Assembly: GCA_009193005.1 (NCBI GenBank)
Contig: SDWI01000221.1
Coordinates: 412,949 to 476,948 of the forward strand
Direction of reading: 5' to 3'
Length of the DNA: 64,000 bases
From: Lamellibrachia luymesi
Taxonomy: Eukaryota; Annelida; Polychaeta; Sabellida; Siboglinidae
Shown: positions 12,540 to 22,735 of the stretch, piece by piece
How positions within the stretch are numbered: position 1 is the first letter of the stretch
Layout: each line of letters starts with the position of its first letter
Made by a program: the position numbers and the translations under genes
The notes under the pieces: model-generated
Databases searched by the model: none
Told to the model about the DNA's origin: nothing
The model's input: only the letters and a program-made list of their open reading frames with translations

Positions 12540-14390
12540 TCTCACTTGCGTGATAAATAGCTAGAACACACACACCATCCCGAAACTTAAATGTTAATAC
12601 GAGTAGTTCTGCAAAGACACGGGTGGTTAAAAAAGCTGTAAAGTTAACGAGGAGACATTAATTTCCACACACCAGCGACTCACATTGTCGCCTCCTTTAA
12701 AATTTTGACAGAGTGCTTCTTTTTTAATTGTCAGTCTACGTGTTTTTGTCTACGCAACCGACTTCACATTGTGGAGCGAATGTCCTTGCTGGTGTGACAG
12801 CGAATGTCCCTGCTGGTGTGAGAGCGAATGTCCCTGCTGGTGTGACAGCGAATGTCCCTGCTGGTGTGAGAGCGAATGTCCCTGCTGGTGTGAGAGCGAA
12901 TGTCCCTGCTGGTGTGAGAGCGAATGTCCCTGCTGGTGTGAGAGCGAATGTCCCTGCTGGTGTGACAGCGAATGTCCCTGCTGGTGTGAGAGCGCTATGT
13001 TTCCACGGACAGTGTCGAAGCTGAAACGACGTACGATTCCTCATGTAAAAAATTGTGTCTCAACAAAATATTTCCGATGCAGTCCTGCCATTGTGTTCAA
13101 TTCAACGACGATGGTATAGCATATATTGTGAAAGTTATGCTTAGTTACACGAAATATTTAAGTGCGCTCAATATCTTCATTGTCATTTTATTTTGTAAAA
13201 ACAATTTGATTTACAACTACTACACCAGCCATCTAACTGAGGGTAGATAATTTGAATCATGTTGCAGGACTCTGACTGGAAGAACGGTAATCAGTCAGAT
13301 GACGTGGGCAGGTCACTTTGGGCGGATGGCGTAGGACCGACTGACACAAGAAAGTAGAGGCGACGAAACAGCCATCTCAAAAGTCATAGATGGACACACT
13401 CTTACAACAGTCACATCTCAATCGAAGCGTTGACGCACTTCACGAGTCAGTGACCAACAAGTCGGTGTTGAAGAGTCAAAACAATGGAAATTCAGTGTGT
13501 TAATTTAATAGACACACTTCCAATCAGTTGCAGATCGACATTGATAATTGCAATGGAAATTCCGTTGTGTAGACTCTTCTACAGCGCAGTGGTGACATTA
13601 AGGCTGACGCAATCATGACGCAGCCGTCATATATTAGACCCAGTCAAGACGATCATATGCTTATGTCATCCTTATCGGATTAACCTGTAAATGGGTTTAT
13701 TTAAAACTGTTGTAGTGGTTGCAATTCATGACAGTATAATAAGGAGAGGGTAGCATTACGTGCAGCACTAAATCACCGAGACGCAGTTTTGTTCAAAAAG
13801 AAATTGCCCTCACACCGGCATGCACAAATGGGGAAAAAACAAATGTGTTTGTACAAATAGTGGCTGATGTCATGACATGTTGAGTAGTTTTCCAATGTCT
13901 GATGTTAATTTGTCACCGTAGGAAGTAAAAACAAGGTAGACTGTCCACATTTTATATCTTAGTTCACAGTGTCTAAGGTTAAAAAAGAAACTACATGTTG
14001 CTAGCTGGAGCAAACATCTTAGTACTTGTCAGTAGCATAAGAAAACATCAAACGTTGTCTTCTCTCATCGTCAAGCGAATTGTGTAGATGTGATAAGGGC
14101 CTGTGACGATGTAAAATTTCAAAACAGCATTCCTCAAAATACCATACGGTACTGTTCAGCATAGATTCAATATGCTACAATCAGTAGCTTCGCCAAGTGT
14201 TTAGTAAAAATATATTATTTCAAATAGTAAAATTCCAACTGATAGCCATGCTGGTATCGAGAAAACTATTCGCACAATTTAGCTCTTCATGCCTTATCTA
14301 GCGGTTTATATACTTGAAATATCGGTGTGTCATATCCTAGCCAGGCAATACCAGTACCACTTGTTTTTAACTCGTTATATCAAACCGTTA
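12540..14390 (+). repeat. Repeat family A, copy 3
   Basis: Third copy, carrying the 24-bp array and continuing to about 14,390, where it resumes similarity to 8,790-8,940. Confidence 0.75.
12779..12993 (+). repeat. 24-bp minisatellite, nine units
   Basis: Unit GCGAATGTCCCTGCTGGTGT plus GAGA or GACA. One frame reads CPCWCESE repeated and another NVPAGVRA. It lies within repeat family A copy 3, where copy 2 has a single non-repeated segment, so a gene is unlikely. Confidence 0.9.
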
Positions 14391-14404
14391 CTGATGCTGN
14401 ACTG

Positions 14405-14560
14405 CCTTATATATATATAATTCCCATTTTCATTCTCATAACTTGTTTTATAGCATAGTATGGGCGAAAAAACATCTTCATAACAAAGGTCCATCTAAAA
14501 AACACTAAATTTAGAATCATCTCTGTGAATGCCAAATCTATTCGCCGGTCACCAGGGTTC
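14405..14560 (+). pseudogene. Third partial copy of the secreted-peptide gene (intron 1 only)
   Basis: Matches the intron between UTR and signal exons, including AGCATAGTATGGGCGAAAAA and the later GAATCATCTCTGTGAATGCC, closest to the right copy. It breaks off before the signal exon. Confidence 0.65.
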
Positions 14561-14604
14561 AACAATCGCCATGATCGATGTGGGTTGTTGCAATCATTTT
14601 AGAT

Positions 14605-16162
14605 GGAAAGCTAGGTGGATGTTGTCCAGTGGATCCTGCCCCGCCATAACATTAGGTGGATGTTGTCCAGTGGATCCTGCCCCGCCATAACATTAGGTGG
14701 ATGTTGTCCAGTGGATCCTGCCCCGCCATAACATTAGGTGGATGCTGCCCCGCCTTAACATTAGGTGGGTGTTGCCCTGCCATAACATTAGGTGGATGTT
14801 GCCCCGCCATAACATTAGGTGGATGTTGCCCCGCCATAACATCAGGTGGATGCTGCCCCGCCTTAACATTAGGTGGGTGTTGCCCTGCCATAACATTAGG
14901 TGGATGTTGCCATGCCATAACATTAGGTGGATGCTGCCCCACCAGAACATTAGGTGGATGTTGCCCCGCCATAACATTAGGTGGATGTTGCCCCGCCATA
15001 ACATTAGGTGGGTGTTGCTCTGCCATAACATTAGGTGGATGTTGCCCCGCCATAACATTAGGTGGGTACTGTCCTGCCATGACATAAGGTGGATGTTTCC
15101 CTGCCATAACATTAGGTGGATGTTGCCCCGCCATAAAATTAGGTGAATGTTGCACCGCCATGACATTAGGTGGGTGTTGCTCTGCCAGAACATTAGGTGG
15201 ATTCTGTCCCACCATAACATTAGGTGGATGTTGCCCCGCCATAACATAAGGTGGATGTTGCCCCGCCTTAAAATTAGGTGGGTGTTGCCCTGCCATAACA
15301 ATAGGTGGGTGTTGCTCTGCCAGAACATTAGGTTGATTCTGTCCCGCCATAACATTAGGTGGATGTTGCCCCACCATAACATCAAGTGGATGTTGTCCCG
15401 CCTTAACATTAGGTGGGTGTTGCCCTGCCATAACATTACGTGGGTGTTGCTCTGCCACAACATTAGGTGGATTCTGTCCCGCCATAACATTAGGTGGGTG
15501 TTGCTCTGCCACAACATTAGGTGGATGTTACCCCGCCATAACATTAGGTGGATTCTGTCCCGCCATAACATTAGGTGGGTGTTGCACTGCCATAACATTA
15601 GTTGGGTGTTGCACTGCCATAATATTAGTTGGGTGTTGCACCGCCATAACATTAGGTGGATGTTGCCCCACCATAACATTAGGTGGATGTTGCCATGCCA
15701 TAACATTAGATGGATGTTGCCCTGCCATAACAGTAGGTGGATGTTGCCCCGCAAAAACATTAGGTGGATGTTGCCCCGCCATAACATTAGGTGGGTGTTG
15801 CACTGCCATAACATTAGGTGGATGCTGCCCCGCCATAACATTAGGTGGGTGTTGCCCTGCCATAGCATTAGGTGGATGCTGCCCCGCTACAACATTAGGT
15901 GGGTGTTGCCCCACCATAACATTAGGTCGATGCTGCCCTGCCACAACACTAGGTGGGTGTTGCCCCACCACAACATTAGGTGTATGTTGCCCCGCCATAA
16001 TATTAGGTGGATGTTGCCCCGCCACAACATTAGGTGGGTGTTGCCTCACCATAATATTAGGTGGATGTTGCCCCGCCACAATATTAGGTGGGTGTTGCCC
16101 CGCCATAATATTAGGTGGCTGTTGCCCCGCCATAACATTAGGTGGATGCTGCCCCGCCATAA
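14605..16162. repeat. 27-bp satellite, about 57 units
   Basis: Unit TAACATTAGGTGGATGTTGC plus CCCGCCA, preceded by three longer (about 41 bp) variants. The unit is nine codons, so several frames on both strands stay open for hundreds of residues (for example 391 codons on the minus strand). These are by-products of repetition, with no Kozak, splice or domain evidence. Confidence 0.95.
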
Positions 16163-16177
16163 AATTATTGTACATGC

Positions 16178-16218
16178 ACGTACGTACGTACGTACGTACG
16201 TACGTACGTACGTACGTG
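16178..16218. repeat. (ACGT)n palindromic microsatellite
   Basis: About ten perfect ACGT units at the inner edge of the right arm, touching the satellite. The left arm has only two to three units at 11,230. Confidence 0.95.
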
Positions 16219-16274
16219 CGAACATACATACAATTCACATTATTGTATGCTTCTTTGCTATAACTACTACTCAC

Positions 16275-16356
16275 CGGTCTCCTCCTCAACTGCTGCGTAT
16301 GTCAATGCCAGGAAGGCAAACAGTAAGACGATACACCCACGCATTGTCTCCTCAAA
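16275..16356 (-). CDS. Right secreted-peptide gene, signal-peptide exon (coding 16,344-16,275)
   Basis: Minus-strand paralogue of the exon at 11,104: same 70-nt coding length, same acceptor and donor, same phase 1. Encodes MRGCIVLLFAFLALTYAAVE then EET, five substitutions from the left copy, all compatible with a signal peptide. About 110 bp after the donor, the homology is replaced by an (ACGT)n tract and the 27-bp satellite, so any mature-peptide exon is missing or far away. The gene faces the left copy. Confidence 0.58.
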
Positions 16357-16589
16357 CTGTTTAAGGAGAGAAATAACACATTCAGACAATTGCGAACATA
16401 ACAAACGTTTTTTTGATAGGCAAATAGATTTGGCATTCACAGAGATGACTCTAAATTTAGTGTTTTTTAAATAGACCTTTGTTATGTAGATGTTTTTCGC
16501 CCATACTATTCAATAAAATGAGTTATGAGAAAGAAAATGGGAACAACGTTTAACAAAATATGTTGAAAGCAAACGGCAAACCTCCTTAC

Positions 16590-16645
16590 CTGATTCAGCG
16601 ACTGGAAGATTTTCATTCAAGTGACGAGTCGTTCCCTTTCGGTGT
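16590..16645 (-). other. Right gene, 5' untranslated exon
   Basis: Minus-strand copy of 10,866-10,921, ending in CAG|GTAAGG. The upstream end is approximate. Confidence 0.52.
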
Positions 16646-16666
16646 TGTGTCCGACCGACTGCCCCA

Positions 16667-16675
16667 CTTTATATA
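16667..16675 (-). promoter_or_regulatory. TATA box of right secreted-peptide gene
   Basis: TATATAAAG on the minus strand, same position relative to the UTR exon as in the left copy. Confidence 0.62.
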
Positions 16676-17253
16676 GCAACCTAGCGTGAATGTCGTTCTG
16701 CGTGTATGTGATCACTGTCACGGATTCAAATAAACCAAACATTGTGTCAGCATGTAGATTTGTTCACTGTCACTGCCATGAAACTGTTTTATCTCGACTT
16801 TTTCTCCACTTGTGGTATCCATCCGAAAAGTTCGGTTGAATCGACATGACATTAATATGCTAAGTTGAGTATGCAAACGCCAGGAAGCATTATGACAGTT
16901 CTTTGCTACAATTGATCTTTACTGCAGTGACATTAATATATAATTTTAGCATATGCATGGAACAGTTGGTGAAACCTGTTCTTCTAATGTCCGCGCAATG
17001 GGAATTTATCATGTATCAATGTGTTTCAAAATGTGATGTGATTTGTGAAGAAATATTATTGCCAACCTGCGTACCACCCTTCATATGGGAAGTAGTCACA
17101 CCTCTTTAAGATGAACTATGCAACGAACCAATTGCACATAAGCAGGGAATTAAAATACTCAAGACGTGGAATATGCACACATCGCGTTGTCGACTCGTGG
17201 CCTTTGGTCTCCAATACTGTAACTGAGCCACAGCAGAAGTGTTGACGGCGATT

Positions 17254-17602
17254 NNNNNNNNNNNNNNNNNNNNNNNNNNNNNNNNNNNNNNNNNNNNNNN
17301 NNNNNNNNNNNNNNNNNNNNNNNNNNNNNNNNNNNNNNNNNNNNNNNNNNNNNNNNNNNNNNNNNNNNNNNNNNNNNNNNNNNNNNNNNNNNNNNNNNNN
17401 NNNNNNNNNNNNNNNNNNNNNNNNNNNNNNNNNNNNNNNNNNNNNNNNNNNNNNNNNNNNNNNNNNNNNNNNNNNNNNNNNNNNNNNNNNNNNNNNNNNN
17501 NNNNNNNNNNNNNNNNNNNNNNNNNNNNNNNNNNNNNNNNNNNNNNNNNNNNNNNNNNNNNNNNNNNNNNNNNNNNNNNNNNNNNNNNNNNNNNNNNNNN
17601 NN
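17254..17602. other. Assembly gap (349 N)
   Basis: Run of N. By alignment to the left arm only a small amount of sequence near 10,240 is expected to be missing. Confidence 0.99.
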
Positions 17603-17619
17603 CGACGCTCTTCCGATCT
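17603..17619 (+). other. Residual Illumina adapter sequence
   Basis: CGACGCTCTTCCGATCT, the 3' end of the Illumina read-1 adapter, exactly at the gap edge. Technical contamination, not genomic. Confidence 0.95.
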
Positions 17620-17656
17620 CACTCACTCACACACACACACACACATACACACACAA
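17620..17656 (+). repeat. (AC)n microsatellite
   Basis: ACTC and AC repeats following the adapter. Confidence 0.9.
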
Positions 17657-18214
17657 TATACAAGTTATTCGAATGACAGGGACCAAAAGGAAAATGAAGT
17701 AAACAGCTGAATACACCATATTTCCACCCCGTAAACGGTTACATATTATAAATGTATAGAATGTCATGTTAGACGTTATGCCAAGGACACACATACAAAC
17801 AAACGCACGCACGCACACACGCACACACACTCTGTTCTTACTACACCGCTGGAGGTCCAACGATAAAAGTCGTTTGACAAAGTGAGAAGAGATCGACCTG
17901 TAGTTTCTGAGGACGCTGTGAAGAACGCTGGCAATTTAATATAAATGATGACAGAAAACATGCGCCGTCCGCCATACATTTCGTTTTCTTAGGAGAAAAC
18001 GGCACATCGTACATTTTGTAATTGCCCGCAAGCTTCCGGATGTGTAATATGTCGTAGCATTAGTAATCGCATGTGTAAGAACACTATGTCAACACATTTG
18101 TCATCACATTCACGCTGATGACGCGCCGGTTTATAAATCACCCTCACATTAACACGTATTAGAATATCTATCAACTGCATGTGATTACCTCACTGCCATC
18201 TCGCTGGAGTAGAG

Positions 18215-18330
18215 ATATCTGTTCGAGAAGCATGGACTGAAGAAGAACTTGGAGAAGACAAAATTAAAGCGGATTGGACAGCGAAGAGAGGAGTTGAACA
18301 TTACGTTGGAAGGGAAGGATTCAAGTAAAG
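18215..18330 (+). mobile_element. LINE reverse-transcriptase fragment
   Basis: Reads LFEKHGLKKNLEKTKLKRIG then QRREELNITLEGKD, the conserved segment after the RT catalytic motif of CR1-like LINEs, and ends at a stop. It interrupts the right arm of the inverted duplication. Confidence 0.78.
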
Positions 18331-18434
18331 GGATAGCTTAGTGTACTTAACAGACGATATGTATGAAGCTTCATGTTCAAAACATACAGCACCAAGTACA
18401 GTTAGCTGTTAGGTCCCAGAAAAAAGGTATTGCA

Positions 18435-18556
18435 CACCCGATTATAAAACTATTCGCCTGATCCTCAGGCCAGGGCTTCTCGCAACCGGACTTGACGAAG
18501 TCCACCCAGTTGCTACAACTCTCGTATATTAAATACCCCGAGGCATCTACCTGCCG
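18435..18556 (-). pseudogene. LINE ORF1 zinc-finger-like fragment, second copy
   Basis: Minus-strand reading DASGYLIYESCSNWVDFVKS then GCEKPW is the right-arm copy of the 5,640-5,760 sequence; the first Cys has become Tyr. It belongs to the inverted duplication. Confidence 0.7.
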
Positions 18557-19236
18557 TTTGTATGTTTAGTTAGATTGTGTTAGATCAATGCTGTTTATAA
18601 TGTTCTCTGCTTGCTACGTTAGCCATGAATAAGGCTATTTTCTGTGTTTAAAAGAACACGTTTGGCTGGACTGTTAGGTTTTAATTCAATTTTGACAATA
18701 ATCTACTTGATACCTATGTTCTATCTACTAAAGTCGCATGAGCCCAAAAAGCCTGCCACCTAGCGAATAAGCAGAACACTGTATAGCAAAACAATAAGGC
18801 TCAATTTGTTTCATATTACGCTAAAATTCGGCGGTTAATTCCTTTTTACCGAAAGCGTTTACTACAACTATGTCAGATATTACTCTATGTGTGTAATTTA
18901 TATAAATTTATCACTTTATCTCATAAATATTCCACAATATAAACGGTAGTTTGATACACCGAAATAAATACGTCAACAATATGTACCAAAACCAAGTTTC
19001 TAGAACAACGTTTCTCTAAAAATACTGCCTCTGATTTACTTTTAGCAAAACTGTTTGTCAATAGTTTATTTATTTTCTATCTACTGAATTTATATATTGT
19101 TTCTAAGGAGTGTTTTGCCTGCGAATAAACTAAGGACTTAATTCACGAGCAATAAACACCCCTTTATCACTCGCTGAATTTGAACTAACTAAAAATGTTG
19201 CCTGTGACAAATGCCCGGATGACTTCGTAACTAGCT

Positions 19237-19275
19237 AATTATGTATGCACCCAGAACCTAGGTGCATACATAATT
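19237..19275. repeat. 15-bp perfect inverted repeat, 9-nt loop
   Basis: AATTATGTATGCACC at 19,237-19,251 and its exact complement at 19,261-19,275. Cruciform or hairpin potential, just outside the right arm of the duplication. Confidence 0.9.
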
Positions 19276-19334
19276 TCCGTCACACTGGAAAGTACACTTT
19301 GCGTCCAGGCAATAATGTGTGCTACAAACTGAGC

Positions 19335-19500
19335 CTGGACAATCGAGGCTACGTTGAGAATAATCGAGGCTACGTTGAGAATAGTCTCGCTTATCCGACC
19401 CTCTCTCGGCTTCGTGAATCCGCCGAGAATATGAATGTGTGCGACAAACGGTGGCGCCACAGCGCGGAGCCTGGATAATCGAGGCTACGTTGAGAAGTGC
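19335..19500. repeat. Dispersed short repeat
   Basis: AATCGAGGCTACGTTGAGAA occurs at about 19,340, 19,361 and 19,478 in a GC-richer island. No coding supported. Confidence 0.8.
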
Positions 19501-19541
19501 TTTGCTCTGCCGTAAACCAGTCCACTTTTACGACAAATGTG

Positions 19542-19557
19542 TTTTCGCGCGTGAAAA
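19542..19557 (+). promoter_or_regulatory. E2F-like site in a GC-richer island
   Basis: TTTTCGCGCGTGAAAA contains an overlapping E2F-type core (TTTSGCGC-like) on both strands. It lies about 3.1 kb before the BRCA2 start codon, a plausible distance for a promoter with a non-coding first exon. Function is inferred only. Confidence 0.25.
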
Positions 19558-20894
19558 TAAAACTTTGCCAAAGCGATCACTACATATATTTTGTGTAAAA
19601 TGTATTGATATAAAATTCACAATGATCTATGCCGCATAAGACCACCTTCAGTGCAATATGATGAAAAATGTGATGGTGTATTTTGAGGTGGACAAAGTAA
19701 GGAAATAGAGAATAAATGTATTTTGTCTAGAATGTAGAAAATAGTGGATTGAACTGATGTGTTAACTGAGACAGAGTCTTCAGACATCACTGATGTTGTT
19801 GAATGATGTACAGGCGTAGAACGTAATGTCACAATGTTTCAGTGGCGTAACGATGATTTTGAAATGGGGGGGGTTCAGCTCATGACAACGGGTTCGGCCC
19901 ACGCCGACGGATGGTTCGGCCTACTTAGCCTGATATGATAAAAAATAGGAAATTAAGATTGTGCACAGAAACATACTATAATAATAATAATAATTTAGAG
20001 AATTATTATAGAACAATATCAATAAAATAACTTCAGTGAAATTTTAGCCATTTTCAATCTATCTGGTCTGTTGTGTTGTGTCATTGCACTGCGTAAACAT
20101 CTTTTGGGATGACTGATGATTGTGTTTGAAGATTGTTTTTGTTATTTCACCGCCAAAGCTTGTTAACCTAATGCAAACAGTCGAAAGTCGGTCCAATTAG
20201 CAAAAATAACGAACGTAATAAGCACAATTTCAAGGTGTGTTATCATGATCCACGGAGCCTTTTTGCAGGATCAATTTCAACGTGTGAAAGGCAAAAGAAT
20301 CAGATACGAAATAATTTGATCATGCTCAACTTGTACAAGCCTGTATTTACATTTTCAAAGAGTACGGGTGAGAACGTCACAATATAATATAACTGTTTTT
20401 AGATATATCTGCACATAAACTCCAGTTTAGACATAACATCCATGTACCGCTCCATGCCATATAATTATACACAAGAGATCAGTCCACAACTAAGTCTTAA
20501 ATAAATCAACACAACAGTCACAATATCTAAGTGCCCCAGTCAACCATATCAATAACTACTGATAGTCTTTAAAAGATTTAGTAGGACTGAGATGTAATTT
20601 CAAGAAGTTTACTATACAATATGATTATTAATATTTTGTGTGGACGGAGATGCACCATCTGTAGTAGAGAAAAATTAACTCTAATACATTTTAGTTAATG
20701 TAAACACAATTAGATGTTCTATGGAACGTCTAAAAAAATAAGTATTACAAATATATGTTAATTTGAATAAATGCCAGTCGCTCTGTCGAGTGTGTTGAAA
20801 GACGAACATGATTTGTGAGTACCTGTCAGAGTTGTTTATTCAAATCATTTGATTTAAATCATTGATTTAAATCATGATTTAAATCACTCAAAAA
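19558..20894. other. No gene seen; possible hAT-type end at 19,840
   Basis: CAGTGGCGTAACGATGATTT followed by a G run resembles the terminal sequence of hAT-like elements, but no matching opposite end was found. (AAT)n occurs at about 19,980, and palindromic ATTTAAAT motifs at 20,835-20,885. Confidence 0.4.
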
Positions 20895-21530
20895 AAAAGG
20901 AATAAGAATGATTTCTATGTGTAAATATAATGCTCATACAGATCCTGTTTTTAAGAAACTTCAGTTCCTAAAACTGGATGATATTTATAAAGTACAGCAG
21001 CTTAAGTTTTATTATAAATTACTCAATAACGATCTAATAGAATATTTCGGCCACATCCCTTACTTACACAATTTTGAAATCCATTGACACTACACACGAG
21101 GAATAAATAACCTGTTTATTCCTAGAGTCAATCATGAATATACCAAAAAATATATATGACACAACATAATAGAAACAGTTAACAATACTATATGCATTAT
21201 CATTGATAACATTTATACACAGTCTACATGGTTTCATCACTTATATTAAAAACTACCTAATTATGAATTATAAATGCCATTGTGTAATCCCTGATTGTTG
21301 TAATTGCAATATATAGTAGTATGTAATATATTATGTAATTATATATATTTATATTTCTGTACTTCTTTACTAATATTGAATTATGATAATTATTATTATT
21401 CAATTTATTATTATTAAAAGGGGGCTTCCGTGTTAGCGACATGCTATGTCTTAATGGGAGTCTCATTGACCTTTACATCTATTTTAATTATTCCATTTTG
21501 TACAGTTATGGTCAAATAAATATGTCTGTC
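20895..21530 (+). mobile_element. LINE (CR1-like) C-terminal fragment
   Basis: Reads KYNAHTDPVFKKLQFLKLDD, KVQQLKFYYKLLNN, NNLFIPRVNHEYTKKYI and ETVNNT, a widespread end of CR1/L2-like ORF2 in invertebrates, interrupted by a stop and a frameshift. The tail has TTATTATTA and ends near AATAAATATGTCTGTCTGTC. Confidence 0.8.
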
Positions 21531-22085
21531 TGTCTCTGTCCGTCTGCCTGTCTTGTATTGTCACCAGATAGCCTGCTATTACTTGCAACAGCCACATAAA
21601 CTTGTCTTCCCGAGGAAGTATCTTTTCAAGTCAGAAGCCCTGAGTTAAAGTCCACTTAGACTCTTTAGAGCTTGTGCTAGTTGTTACCAATTCAGTATGA
21701 CTCAAGTGAGACAGTCTGGGCTACAATTGTCTAATACCATACCAGTTTGCAATCTGGTTAGAAACCCTTAGAGTATACAGAGCCCTGGACAGGTGCTAAC
21801 CCACCCTCTCAGTCTCAGCAAACAATAATTATCATGGCTACAGCCACAGACACACAGCATGCTTTCCAAGACAGATTATGCAACTACAGGGGGTGAGGCC
21901 ATGTGGACATTGTCTAATGGGTGGATTCGTCCGAATGAGTGCCACAAACAATTTAAAATTGGATCTGGCGCTATATCAAATAAAATATATTATTATACAC
22001 GTATTTTTAAACGACAGTTACGTTGCTGTTGTAAATCAAACTGTCATAATTTTATAACTTTATATAAAAAAAAATCATGTACCCT
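21531..22085. other. No gene or element recognised
   Basis: Upstream of the 19-bp array. An ATG at 21,859 begins a frame that only stays open because of the array. Confidence 0.45.
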
Positions 22086-22428
22086 CTGTATGCTGTTACT
22101 GGGCCTGTACGCTGTTACTGGGCCTGTACGCTGTTACTGGGCCTGTACGCTGTTACTGGGCCTGTACGCTGTTACTGGGCCTGTACGCTGTTACTGGGCC
22201 TGTACGCTGTTACTGGGCCTGTATGCTGTTACTGGGCCTGTACTCTGTTATTGGGCCGGTACTCTGTTATTGGGCCTGTATGCTGTTACTGGGCCTGTAC
22301 GCTATTACTGAGCCTATACGCTGTTACTGGGCCTGTATGCTGTTACTGGGCCTGTACGCTATTACTGAGCCTGTATGCTGTTACTGGGCCTGTACGCTGT
22401 TACTGGGCCTGTATGCTGTTACTTTTAA
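22086..22428 (+). repeat. 19-bp minisatellite, about 18 units
   Basis: Unit CCTGTACGCTGTTACTGGG. All three forward frames are open because 19 is not a multiple of three and the unit has no stop. 155 bp upstream of BRCA2 exon 2. Confidence 0.95.
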
Positions 22429-22583
22429 TGACAATGCCACACGTCGCCTCATAGCATAATGCACAGTACAAGGAACGAAAAACAGTCACTTTTCTTTAAA
22501 TAGTGATATTAGTATGGAATGACGAGGTATTTTAGAGAGAATATTGTGGAATTGTAATTTATTAATTTGTTTTGAACTTCCAG

Positions 22584-22735
22584 ATGGAGGCTGGAAAGTT
22601 GGTGATGATGACATGGTGTTGTCCAATGATCAGACACGAGTAAGTCTGCTGGCACTTGGGCAGTAGCGATGGATACAGGAATCGACAGTCACGCCAGTCG
22701 ATTCAGTCGCCTTCTGACTCCGCAACACATACAAG
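22584..22735 (+). CDS. BRCA2: BRCA2 exon 2: 5' UTR end and start codon (ATG at 22,669)
   Basis: The coding part is 22,669-22,735, 67 nt (22 codons plus one base), exactly the coding length of human exon 2. The ATG has a purine at -3 and G at +4. Joining the GT donor at 22,736 to exon 3 puts the Trp-Phe pair of the PALB2-binding motif at residues 31-32, the same numbering as in human. The likely acceptor is the pyrimidine-AG ending at 22,583, which makes 22,584-22,668 UTR; an AG at 22,662-22,663 is an alternative. An upstream ATG at 22,584 would be a short out-of-frame uORF. The start is inferred, with no homology beyond Gly4 and Phe12. Confidence 0.7.

Larger units (their letters stand above)
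16165..19208. repeat. Right arm of inverted duplication
   Basis: Reverse-complement counterpart of the left arm, diverged by substitutions and small indels. It contains the N gap (17,254-17,602) and a LINE RT fragment, and stops abruptly at the 27-bp satellite. Confidence 0.85.

Noticed and set aside
14693..15868. 391-codon minus-strand open frame (and others of 143-405 codons over the same DNA)
   Set aside because: Entirely a 27-bp satellite; open frames on both strands follow from a unit that is a multiple of three without stops. No start context, splice sites or domain.
21859..21895. Alternative BRCA2 first coding exon (ATG at 21,859, phase 1 donor)
   Set aside because: Phase fits, but the exon at 22,669 reproduces the exact human exon length and Trp31 numbering and is closer to exon 3.
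22584..22640. Separate 56-nt exon with donor CGA|GTAAGT
   Set aside because: None of its frames joins exon 3 in phase without a stop; better explained as 5' UTR of exon 2 or a non-coding alternative exon.
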